Source of the DNA: Eudromia elegans
Lineage: Eukaryota > Chordata > Aves > Tinamiformes > Tinamidae
Reading direction: 5' to 3'
NCBI GenBank assembly: GCA_003342815.1
Contig: PTEX01000012.1
Coordinates: forward strand, 6,643,825-6,707,824
DNA: 64,000 nt
How positions within the stretch are numbered: the stretch's first letter is position 1; each line of letters starts with the position of its first letter. The translations under genes were made by a program, and so were the position numbers. Shown piece after piece: positions 11,935-23,900 of the stretch. The notes below the pieces were generated by a model, which was given only the letters and a program-made list of their open reading frames with translations, searched no databases and had not been told where the DNA came from.

Positions 11935-12532
11935 GTTAACTTATATGTTAGTGTAATCTGTCATAAAAGCAGACAATAAAACATAAAATAATATATCCAC
12001 GGTATAGTGTTTCTTTATATTTGGAATTTCTTGCCACATCAGTGCATGAAATCAGCGCCATCATCTTTATTAATTTTTTTTCTTTTGCAATTAGTATTTT
12101 GAGGAGATAGAAATGCCTTTTGGAAGGAATTGGAAATTCATCTGTATTTATTTTTTTTCTGACAGCTTCCCTAGATAATTTATCCTTTTCATTCCGTATT
12201 TCTTGAATGCTTGCCGTTATGTGTGAAGTAGATAATAACTATAGGGAGTAAAGACATGGTTTTCCAAGTTTTATATAAATCTCAAGAGGAATAGGATAAT
12301 CTTCAAAATGTATTTGTATGCCTTCCCATAGAAAGTCTATTTGAGGATGAGTGCAGTTTAAATTCACTAAATTTATCCAAAAATACTTGTTAGATCAAAT
12401 GGAAGAAAATATATGATTAACATATATAAAATTAATGATCGTACTAGAGAATAGATGGGTTTATTGCTATTCACTGCATGATGCAGCCTTCCTAATTTCA
12501 GCCAAGTCATAAACAGGTTTCATGTGTGTGGC

Positions 12533-12559
12533 TTTTTTTTTTTTAATATATATATATAT
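12533..12559. repeat. Poly(T) followed by (AT)n
   Basis: Twelve T residues are followed by an alternating AT tract of about 15 bases. Confidence 0.85.
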
Positions 12560-12941
12560 CCAGTATGTCCTGGCAATATGAGAGCTATAATACACTCCTC
12601 TAAATCTTGTATCTTCCTTATGTAAGACATTCTGTCATGTTGGATTCAAATCCATCTTTGTATCATAAGGACTTGCTGTTTTCCTCTTTGCCTTTAAAAT
12701 GGTGTACTAACAATAGAAGTACTCACTGGTGAAACCATGGTTACAGTGGAAAAAAATTGTATCATCTGCACCACTGTGAATTTCTTTTCATTTTTGTTTT
12801 GTCCTTCATTGTAGGCATGTATCCTGCATCTCACATACTAGTATTTGCTCTGTTATTTTGAGAGAGAGAGAGTTCAGGTCTCTAAATATGCCCTTGTTTA
12901 GAGAAAAGGAGTTCTCAGAGTACAAAAATCTAAATATGTCC

Positions 12942-12968
12942 TTGTGACTTTCAAGTGGAAAGTCACAA
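12942..12968. repeat. Perfect 11-bp inverted repeat
   Basis: TTGTGACTTTC at 12942-12952 is exactly complementary to GAAAGTCACAA at 12958-12968, with a 5-base loop. It lies inside a locally repetitive patch: the phrase TCTAAATATG followed by CCCTTGT or TCCTTGT occurs near 12880 and again near 12929. Confidence 0.8.
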
Positions 12969-13696
12969 TCAAGTGACAAGAAGTGGCAAGTGGAAGAAGA
13001 GGCAAAAAAAAAAAAAATGCTGATTTGACATCACTGGTTTTCAAATGACATATCAGTTGTCCTTCCTTTTGCATCACTGATATAAAGAAAACCAAATCAG
13101 AACACCTATCAGGCACTTTTCTCCCTGGATTCAGAGCCAGTTGAAAGATCAATGAGACCACTCTTCAGGCAAAATACTATTCAGCAGGAGTTTCAATGTG
13201 TTAGAAAATTATTCTATATGGTCAGCAAATAAAGCATCAGTTATATCACTTTTCAAAACAAATTAATCATCTTTTTCCAGTATATTTTTATCTTCTAAAT
13301 CAAGTCAGCAAATAGAGCAGAAAAACAACTCTTTCATATTCAAATTTTGCTGAACACCGGATGGCATTCACAGCTATGGGGCTTGAATTTTATTTGCATG
13401 TACACACTTGCCTCTTTCTTGGATCACACTTGGGCATTCTTATTCACTAAATATTGTGCCAAATAGTAACCAGCCCTCCTGAAGATAAGTTTAATTGTGG
13501 AGTAGTGGAATGATCAATATGCAAAATTTAGTCTTTAGAAACAGAAGTTTCTGACATAGGTACAGAAAACATGCCTTAAAAGGAGCAAATCCCTAATCTC
13601 ACAAAACCTGATTGAATGGCCAAGCTCCTCTAAGGAGCAAATTCAGAGCTGTCCAAAAAAGATTCCGGACAGCTGAGGAATGTTGCTGTACTGGGG

Positions 13697-13712
13697 AAAA
13701 AAAAAAAAAAAA
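13697..13712. repeat. Poly(A) run, 16 bases
   Basis: This is an uninterrupted adenine run, just downstream of a small inverted repeat (AGCTGTCC at 13648-13655 and GGACAGCT at 13667-13674). Confidence 0.9.
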
Positions 13713-13974
13713 GAATGCATTTACCTATTCTTCTACTAAACTGGGGTATTTTAGGTACTTGCAAACCACCAAAATAAGTCACTAATGCCACACTTTACAG
13801 CTTTCTTTGTGATATTTTTAACTTTCTTAGTCTTTATAATGTTATTTAGCAGTTTGCAGAATGATGCCTTCTCTTTCGGCAGAAGTGTGTAAATATTGAG
13901 CAAAAAGAAAAAAATAGTGTGGATGGGGAAAACAGATTTCAGGTCATCACAAATAACCCAAAACTATGGTGTGT

Positions 13975-14020
13975 GCTGCAAAGAGGTTTTTGCTGCAAAG
14001 AGGTTTTTGCTGCAAAGTGG
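13975..14020. repeat. 17-base minisatellite, about 2.6 copies
   Basis: The unit GCTGCAAAGAGGTTTTT occurs at 13975 and 13992, with a partial third copy from 14009. It forms the left edge of a compositionally distinct block. Confidence 0.9.
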
Positions 14021-14430
14021 TCCAGACCAGGACCCCATCGCACAGTACCGTAGCAAGATCAGTGGGGCAGGCTCAGAGGTGGTGGACAGGTCCAATCATC
14101 AGTGCACATCATAAGGCAATATCAGAGTGATAAAGCAGGTCCAAGATGAAGCCAGGAAAACAACCCTCATCTCAGAGTTAAGATCAGAGTTAGTAACAAA
14201 GCATGGTTAAATATGAACTGCAAAATCAGTTCTCAGGCTCAGATCTGACTCGCTGAGTCTGCTGCCAGAACAGTAAGACTGTGCCCTGCTAGAGGTGAGA
14301 ACTCCGCCAGCAGGGCTGAATTGCCAAAGAACGACCGAAGAAGCCCTAGGAAGGGAGAACAAAGGGTGACAGCAGGGGAAGGCCACTTTGCTAGAGAAGC
14401 CTAGCAATAAAGATGTCGTGAGCCACTAAG
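14021..14430. other. GC-richer unclassified block, possible old retroelement or LTR remnant
   Basis: Compared with its flanks this block of about 400 bases is richer in G and C and in CAG, GTCC and CAGAG words, with repeated phrases (CAGAGTTA, GGTCCA). It ends near a polyadenylation-like AATAAA at about 14405. This composition resembles an aged repeat or LTR, but I recognise no family and no coding motif, so the assignment is open. Confidence 0.3.
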
Positions 14431-17400
14431 CCAAGTAAAAACAGCTCAGTATATATACTTTTTCTCTGTCTGGGATTTTTTAGAGTCGCTTATTTTATGT
14501 ATTCTAACATGAATGAACTTTTACATACTTGAATAGGATTTTTGTTTCTCTATCCAAGAGAAAATCTTTCTAGTTCTCTTTTTGGACCATGAAAGGTTCA
14601 GTCTTTATTACTCTGTGATGAACAAAAGTTCTATTAAGAAGATGGAGCCTTATTTTGGATGTGTGAAGAAAGTTGCTCATCTTTAAACCAAACATCAATC
14701 CTGTATCTATATCCTTTTGTTTGTTTTTGTTCTTTACCATGTGGATACAGAGAGATATTTGATCTTAAACTCTGAAGAAAATTTGAAGAGAGATAAAAGA
14801 AAAAGCATCAGGAATATCTGCGTAAATATTTCCTAGCTCTTTCCTGAGAAGAAAGTGGCGCAGTTGCAAAAAGATGGATTCCATGTAACAATCACAACTA
14901 AAGCTAAAAAATAAAACAGCCTTGTGAAAAATCTGCTTTGTCAAAAGTAATATTATCCTAGAAAGAGCAATAAAAGGAAATGCAAAACCAAATGACTACA
15001 GTTAGAAATAAATGCCTGATATAATAACCTGTAATTCAGTCAGACTTTGTGACCTATTAAGAAATGGCCAATGCTCTTGGAAATACTTCTGTAAAAGTAG
15101 CATTATGGATATTACATTTCTTGTCACTACCTAATATCCCATATCAAATGAGCAACGCTTTAAACCTAGAAAGTGTTAGTTATGGCTGGAAGGAGAATGA
15201 GTGAAACGAATGTTCTCTCTTGGAATTATAAGCTAGTAGTGGTATCTCCTTGAGTCATACTATCACCAATAATAAAAATTTAATGGCTGGAATAGAGGCT
15301 TTGACAGGATATAAGACTTTCACCAGTTTAACTAAAATTATGGCTTACATTTCAGCAGAGTCAATTCGCAAAAAGAGGTCATAGGAGGGGGTTCTTCATG
15401 GTTATTCTGACTGTACCAAGCCTGGATCTAAGAATAAATTTTGAAAACAATCTGAAATATACAAACAAATTGGGTATGCTTGGAGTAAAAGGGGAAAATG
15501 TTTCTGTGTTAACAATCTATAGAACACATTTTTTTCTTGGCTTCCGAAGAAAAAAAAAATATCAAAATATTAAATTTCTCTGTTATATGGCACAATTTAT
15601 TACTGAATTGCTGAATGCTGTGAAGCAAATTGTTCTCTTAGTCATGTTGGTATACATTAGAGTTTGAATCAGAAATGGACTTTTATTCAATGTTATATTA
15701 ACAATTAGAATAAATTTGGCTGCATGTGTTTTATGCTTATGGGCATCTAGAAGAAATGCTTACAAATCTTAGCATTTTCTACAGTTCAAAATGCAGCAAG
15801 TGCCTTGTGAGCATGTGGGTGTGATTGGGAATAGAAATCAAAACTGTTTAGCAGAATTTTTAACCTCATTTATTTCAAAAGCAAGTTACTTTCTACAGTG
15901 TTTCTCAATTGTACAAATGGTTTTACATGTGTTTTGTTTTGGTGTATTGGAAGAAGGAGATAAATTCTGCTTAGACAAATCAAATTTTGTGGACAGCAAT
16001 TCACAAATCCAGTCCCAGTTAAATTAGTTATGCAATTTTGCCATATAAAAAGGAGTATGACTGGAGAAAACCTCAATTTTACTGTCTCTTTACTGTTTAC
16101 TTTTTCACAGTATTTAAAGAGTGTATTGCATGCAGGGCCATACCCAAGAAACATTTAAGGATCAGAGAAACAAAAATATCTATTATATGGAAGAACATAA
16201 CATGTTCTCTCTATATTAGCTTATTAGCTTAATAGTATTTGATATATTCTCTCTATATATTCTCTGATATAGTACTGTGGAGCAACACTATATTTTATGT
16301 GTATTTTACATTGTTTTAGTCACATTCTAAACAGATGTGAAGAAATGGGGGGAAAAAAAAAATCCCTTGAAATCCTTATCCACTACAAGTGCAGGAATAA
16401 TTCTGACTTACAGCTGAGGTTTATACAATGCTTAGGTTGTCATCTACAGTTCAAGTTCAAAGTACTCAGCACCACCACCAATGTACTCTCCAGTGCTTAT
16501 ATCTCTGTGAGCTGATGAAAAGATCCTGTCCCACAGTTAATCAAATGAAGTGAATGTACAGCCCTGAGCCTCAGAGGACTAGAGGTCTCTCTTGTTGGGA
16601 CTTTACATCCACGTTCCTGCATGCCAAGTGTCACATCCACAAAAGAAGGCTGCTGGGTGATGGCCTGCATTGGCTGTGTGCTCGTGAGGGATATGAGAGG
16701 CTTGTGATCAGATTCCTAGTCTACCCGATGCAAAGTAGTGACCTAGATTCAGGTGACTGCCCAACCCTAATGTCTATGGGAATGCAGGGAATTTTAGGCC
16801 TATGTGTTTGGGGTTTTTTTTATTTTCTACACTAAAAAAAAGTATTTCTTTCAGCCAAAATTAAACCTCAGAGGCTAGAGTCCTCACCTGTGATATATGC
16901 AACTGAGATGTGTGGAGCACAGTCATAAAGGAAAAGAAAGTACCTGTGTTAGCGGGACTGCATTTCCCTCAGTAGGTCTTTGAAGGCACCTCTTTCTTTC
17001 CACTTTTGTATCAAAATGCATTCATTTTATTACCAAAGCTTCTGTGTCCTTCTTGTGCATCAGGTTCTTAGCAATCTTCCCGTTGTAATTAGAAAGTCAA
17101 ATCACATTGTATATTTTAAGAGATAGTCAACTACAATGACAACTACAGGCTAGTGTCCAGGAGCCTGTGGAGAAGGGAAGTGATTGTGCTAGGCTGGAGA
17201 CAAGGAAAAAAACTGGAGTGCACATTTACTGTAATTCAGTCTGTAAAAGTCAGTACTAGCCCCGTACAAACCGAGTGCATGACATCTCATGCAGTTCACC
17301 ATACCACTCTGAAAGAGGCAATATTTTCCACTTTTCTGACAAATAAGGCATCAAAGGTCTGTGGACGTCTTAAGCTCTCATAGCACCAGAGAATTTCCCA

Positions 17401-20400
17401 ACTTTGTCAGATACAGTAATGAGTCAAGTGGCTTTATCTGGGCATGCAAAGTCTTTCATGTGCTCTACTTTCTCTCAATTTTCGCTCCAGTTGACTAATT
17501 TGTGATTTATGCCACTTTTTCCTTCAAAAATGGATCAATCGTGCTTAGATGGGACAAGCCAAACTGCGTGGGTGTGTCCTCAGCTGCAGACAGGACGGAA
17601 ACCAAAATAGACTTCTCACAGCTTCAAAAACCCCATTTTACATGTGCCATTCTGTCTTGCCAGGCACAAGGTAAAACAAACAGGACATGGATCCACTATT
17701 AGAAAAACTACTACTGGTAATTACTTCTTTTCTCATACTATTTGTGATTGTGGTATAAAATCTATGCAATTTTTATCACTGCTACTCAATGGAAGGAACA
17801 GATTAGACTGATGATACATTTAAAAGTTGATATATATTATTCATATATTATTTTTATATATAGAGAGAGTAATCATTTTTAAAGATGGTTACATTGCATA
17901 CTCTCACCTTTATTTCATACATAGGCCTATAAATTTACTATTACATTCCAAATGAGCTCACAGGACTCAGTAGCAGGACAGAAAATGCTTTGTTTGGCAT
18001 CTACATCAAAAGCCTATCTCAGGTACTTCCTAGCTTTCAGGACTGAAGCATGCTTTCTTCTATAGCCTGTTTGCTATACTTTTTTTAAAAGTAAAACTTT
18101 CTGCTGCTTTAGGGTAAAAAGAAAAAGTAAGCTATATCCTTAACTAGCTATAGTGCATTGATAAGCATTATAATAAATAACTCTGCCTGAGGTGGGTGGA
18201 ATCAGTGCCAAAATTGCATGCAGTAGATGAAATATTCCCTCTGTAGCAGGATTTCCACTTGCTTAAAAATATGCCAGTTTTAAAAATAACTTGCCTACAG
18301 AATGACTTGGATCTTTTGAGAGAATGACTCTCATTCCTTAAAAGAATACACTCAGGATATACATAAATATTGATCATTTACTTTTAATGTATGAGTCAGA
18401 ATTACAAAACATTAAATAGAAACCTAAAAGAGGGAAAGGTGCTTTGGTCGCTGCACTCATCACTGAAGCAAAAATGGAATGTACGCATGACACTGAGTGA
18501 TGTTTGAGTTTGTTCTTTGTTTTATCCCAAATCTAGAAACAGTGCTTAAAGCTCATAACACTACCCTGAGATGTTTGTTGTAAATAATAGGAAATATTTA
18601 GATTACTTTGAACAAATACTCTTGTTATTTATGCAGAGTTACTGTACAGATAACAAGGGACTACTATCAGGAAATGTGAAAAAAATGCCCTTTATATGCA
18701 GAAGTCTGATTTTTTTTTCTTTTTTGCATATAAAAGAATCTAAAAACCAGACTAATCCATATGTTTAAAGGTCTAACCTACAGAAAAGGAAGAACACCAA
18801 CAGATGTTGCAGTATAATATTTAGACTGTAGCAAGAAAGGTCATGATTTTCTTCTGAATACAACTAAAAATGCCTAAATGAAATTCTGTCTACTTACAGG
18901 TTTGAAGGAAAGCCAACCGTAAGGGTCTGCACACATAGTGACTTTTAATATGCTTCTCTGAGTGCTGGCTTCCCTCCAGCAAAGTAAATCAGAGCTTGTT
19001 TGAAAGAAATGCCATAGTATTGAGCCCTATTACTGTCCACAAGTTCCCAAACCAAATTTTGTGCAGGGCTAAGGATCATAGTTTGCCCGATGGCTAAAGA
19101 GAACATGGCCATCCAAAAAGAAGATCATTAAGAAAAGAGAAATAAAGCTTGGAGGGAAGGATGTAGCTGAGGAATTGGAAAGGGTTTGCAGTCAGTTCTC
19201 TGTATCTAGGAATGTAAGAAATTTTGTACAATGCAATGTTAATGGTTGGGAATTGAGACACAAAAATAAAGATAACTTTGTAGCTTGCATTTTTCTGTAA
19301 TTTTCCTGTGTGGCATAAATGACCTCTTCTTTTTTTTTTTTTGAAATCACTGAAGCCCAGATCCTCAAATATTTTGGCTGCCATAAATTTTGGTACGATG
19401 ATGGCACATATATTTCTTCAGGGTTCTTAGTATTATTAGGGCACACAGTCCTCTCCTAACTACAAAGAATTCACAATAACATTTCATATAGTTATGTGAA
19501 TTAGCTCGGATTATAGAGATTAATGGCAGTTAGATGAGATTCTCAATGGAAAGGGTCGGCCTGGAGGCCAATAGAGAAGCTGGTTGTGAGGACGGCTTGT
19601 AGGAGAAGCATGGGGAACAGCTGAGTAGCACTTCAGTACATTACTAGGGACTTGTGGGCAGGACTAGTAGGATGCTAAGTGCATTGATTTGAATTAGATA
19701 AACATTACGGTGGTAGATGCTGGGTTTAGGAGGTTCTGGGAAGGAAGGACTCAGGAGTAAACTCTAGAGTAGAAGGTCTGAAATGTTGAGAGAATTGGAG
19801 GCCTCTGAGGCAGCAGGCACTAGAAGTCACTCAGATCAGGCGGTGAGGCTCTGCCAGCCCTCCTCGTGTAGCACTTGTCCCACCTTGTCCTCTTCTTTGT
19901 GATGTGCTCAGTGGGTCATGGCTTCCAAACTTATCTCCAGGCCCAGCTGGCTGAGAACATGGGTGCAATGAACTCATTGTATTCTCAGTCCACCTGCATA
20001 CATGAACCCTCAAACAGACACAGACCTAGAATGGCCATGCAGTTCATTTTCTCTAAGTTCCTTTTCTTAATAAATTATAATTTCAGTGATGTGCTCTAGG
20101 GAACTCAGTTCCTTCACAAAAAAGCACAGCTGATTCCAAGGAAGCCACAAACAGATGTTATTCTGGTATCAACATTAATCTATCCACAGCTCTTGTTATT
20201 ATCTATCTCAGCACCTCTCCCTTGGGTGCTGTGTTTCCAGCTGGTACTTAGGCTAAGCACCAATATTTCTAAAAGAATAAACATTTCTAACAGAATTTAT
20301 GGTGCAGGATAATGCTTTACCAGTGCAACATAATGATGACAACACCTATCTGACCTTAGCTGATCTTTGAAAGTAAATGAAACCACACAAAACTGCTCAA

Positions 20401-20946
20401 AATTGCTGTGAGTGTTTACACACAGCTGTGAGTATTTACAGCAGGGAGCTGTTTCACTCCAAAGAGAAGAGTGCTTCCTACTAATGACTTCTTTTCTTCT
20501 GCCAGTGAGAATGTTTTTTGTGAATTTAGCTACTTGGGAAAGCAACCTGATATACTTTGGAGATGCCCATAATGCTCATTATTTCTTACTGCTTTATTAT
20601 CTTGTGTCAGTTGGTGATTATTTCCATATGTTTTATTGCATTTTAGCAGATTTAGAAGCTTAATAGCCCTAGACTTCTACAGTCAGTAGAGAGAAGCTGT
20701 CACCTAGAGCATGCACTTTAGATTTTAAGCTGGATGAATGAAGCCTTAGAATGCTTTTGAGCCTGAAGCATGGTCTTTACAAAAGGGTCACACTCTTTGG
20801 CACCCTATATAATCCATTTTTGTTTGATTGTTTGTTTTTTAAGGACTCTTCTAGCATAACTGCTTGAAGGTCTAACATAGATCATTCTGATTAATATGCA
20901 CCTTTTGAGTGATTCTAGTACATCTGAGTTAATAAATAACAACATC
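14431..20946. other. AT-rich non-coding DNA
   Basis: No gene is recognisable. Content includes a TA-rich patch at about 17826-17870, and a purine-rich segment with fewer T residues at about 19540-19830 that I could not classify. Frames up to 96 codons overlap on opposite strands and show no domain. Confidence 0.6.
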
Positions 20947-20984
20947 TCCAATTATTTCTTTTCTTTCCAATTATTTCTTTTCTG
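20947..20984. repeat. 19-base tandem duplication of a pyrimidine tract
   Basis: TCCAATTATTTCTTTTCT occurs twice with a period of 19 bases (starts at 20947 and 20966). The duplication forms a pyrimidine tract that runs into GCAG at 20984-20987, giving a splice-acceptor-like sequence. No convincing exon follows. Confidence 0.85.
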
Positions 20985-20987
20985 CAG

Positions 20988-23900
20988 TGGATATTAGACC
21001 AATGTGTGAAACACATGATATTAATCTTATAAATGTTATGGGGTTTTTTTTGTTTGTAATATATAATATGAGAACCCACAGAATAATTCTATTGTATCCC
21101 ATTTTAAATTGCTATGTTTATTACCAAACATTTTTCTCTGTGTATTTTATTTCTCTCTGGGTAATAAAAGAAATGTAAAAATTATTTTATTAGTACCAGT
21201 AATAGGTATAACTGCACAAATTAATTAGATTATAAACCTAATCATAGTGGCAGATGTGTTTATGCATTTTGTGGCATGAAAAAATCATTGAGTCAAATCA
21301 ATCAAATCTGTCTCTGTTAACAAAAAACAAGGAAGAGGAAAGTGTTTTCCCTGGGTTTCTTCTTTTGGTTGCTGTCTGTTTGAAAGTATTAATTCAGATT
21401 AGTTTCTTATTTTAGCATCTCTTTTTCTAATTTATAACTTCCTCTCCTTGTTTGCTGTTTTGAAGAGAGGACCGGTGTGGCACAGTAGAGGAGCTTATTT
21501 CGTGTTGAAGCAACAGCCCTACCGTGCAAGCTTTATAATTGTAAATTACCTGAAACATATCTGAGAATCCAAATATATTCAACTTTCAAAATTTGATTTA
21601 TCTGTCCACAGGAGGTCATCTGTTATGTATACATTGCAACTAAGGGCATGGCTGCAGGAATGATAACAATAAAGCAAGAAAACTTGCTTTCAACTAGCTA
21701 ACTTGGAAGCTACGGCTCAGCTTCTGAGATTGTGTTCTCACAGGTCTGTATTAAAACCTGAGTTGCTCATTTTTCCCTGCTTTTCCCTGCTAATTTAGTC
21801 TCTATCAGCTATATCTATTGATCTATATGATCACGCTGTCCAAATGTGGTATCAACGTAATCTTAAATATATTTGTGGGCCCAGAGAAGGCTGGCCTGAG
21901 CTCAGCATTTTACACACGTTTATTATTGCCTGTTTAACTAATTTTGTGTGTCTTTGCCTAAAATAAACAAAGATAGATGGATGAGAAAGAATAATATTTG
22001 AAAAGAGAAGCTTGCTCTTTAGGAAGTTATGTTCTATATCACTGATAGTATAATAACTACATTAGTAAAGGAAGAACTGCTTCAGCAAAGGCATTTTATA
22101 CTTTTTTACACTGAAAAAGGTATCAGGAGAAATGTTTTGAGAGGTTATCCAACAAAGTACGGATTTTTTAAATTTCCAGTCAAGTTTTAGCCTTATTCTG
22201 CAGTGTAGTTTGCAAGAAGAATGTCATGTAGTGACTACAGCAACAGTTATTTTGTCTGTTGGAGGCACTTATTAAGACTTGATCTGACATCAGTAAGTTA
22301 ATTTCATAAACTACATTAACCATCTCCTGATATATTTTGAGCTGTCTTTTGCATAATGCAATGGTTTTTCAGAGATCTGTTTTCTTCATCAAGAATATTT
22401 TAATTGTCCTTTTCGGAACCAAAGGGGGCTTTTGTTGTTTCTACCTTTAAAAGTGCAATTTTCTCTTTCAAAATTTAAGATAGAATAGAAAGATAGATAT
22501 GTCTACTGTAATATATGGGAGCAAAATGTTCAAAATACTTCTCAATACTACAGGGCCAAGAGCTTAAAGTGTGCCTGACCAGCCCCTGCATTTTCCATGT
22601 TTTTATGATCTTCACTTTGAGTTTCCACTTTAATGTGGCATATTCTCTGTTAATATCTCAGCAAGCCTTTTCGCTTTATTCTTTTAGAATACAAGTAATC
22701 TGCTTGTATTCAAATTGTATTGTATTATTTTCTAATAATCATGGATGCTTTTTTCCACTGCTGATATTGCAGTTGTTTCCACTTGCCATGTTTAAAAGAA
22801 CTTTTGGAAGCTTTTATTTCTGCTATATAAACTACTACTAGTTGTCAGGACACAACGATATAAAACTTTTGTTTCTGTACATACAGGTGAATTTCTGTCT
22901 TTCCACTTTTTCAAGTGATTTACGAGAAATAAGAATATAACTTCACTGCATAGGCACATTTTTCAGAATAGCAATTTTTTAAAAATTCTCCTTTACCTAA
23001 AGTGTATCTTCAGGTTATTTATTTGATTTGACAAGTAAAACTATTTGGGAAATAGGGTTTATTATTCTGGGGAAAATTTCCTTTTGAGGAAAGCAGTGGT
23101 GCTGAAACCCCAGTTTCCTACTGGAAAGAAGTCTGGTTGGAAAAATCTCTGCCACTCGCTGGCATGGACACTCATCATTGCTCCCCTCAGTTCGGTCCAT
23201 GTGCATGATTTAATGCAACATCCCTGCGCAGAAATTAATCTGGTTATTTGCACAGTGCATCACTGCCTGGGCTACTGGATAAGCTGCTGTCTCTGCCTCC
23301 TGCAGATGCCAAACTGCACTCAACCACCTGCCCATGAGAGCTTGTGTGAAAGAATGCCGTATCCCTGGATAGCCTGGCTTCCTGACCATTTCCTTCCCAA
23401 ATGTCTTTCCAGCTGCCACACAGCCTTCCTTTCCTCTCAACTCATTTCTCCTTAAAGAGAGGGAGGCAGAACAGTAATTTCTCATCAAGAGACTTATGCC
23501 CTGTGCAAACGTACTGTTGCTCAGCCATTTCATCACACGACAGGCTGAGTGTGTGTGTGTGAGCACAGCGCTGTACACTCGCTGGAGTCAGCCTGTGGAG
23601 AAAGAGCATGCCTCAAGCCCCAGGGAATTAATTCCTCATGTAAATTAAGAAACAGGTTTTGTGAGGCTGCTTGAACCGCTCAGGAAACAAAATAGAAATG
23701 TGACAGTCTAGGAGGCATGTTTTGTGAAAGTCAAAGAGTGCTCTCAAATATTTTGCATTTGGAGAATGTAAATGCAGAGATATTCACAAAATTTTGCACT
23801 TGCGAACAGAGGCAAACTCCTTCCAAAACAGAGACATATTTGTCTCTCATGTATTTCCAAAAGTAGGACTCAGACTCTGCTACGAAAAGGAATCAGAGAT

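Larger units (their letters stand above)
10665..13973. other. AT-rich non-coding DNA with small repeats
   Basis: No gene is recognisable. The stretch holds a CA/TA microsatellite at 11911-11934, a T-run plus TA-run at 12533-12559, a perfect hairpin at 12942-12968, and poly(A) runs at 13004-13017 and 13697-13712. The frames present are under 90 codons and show no domain. Confidence 0.6.
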
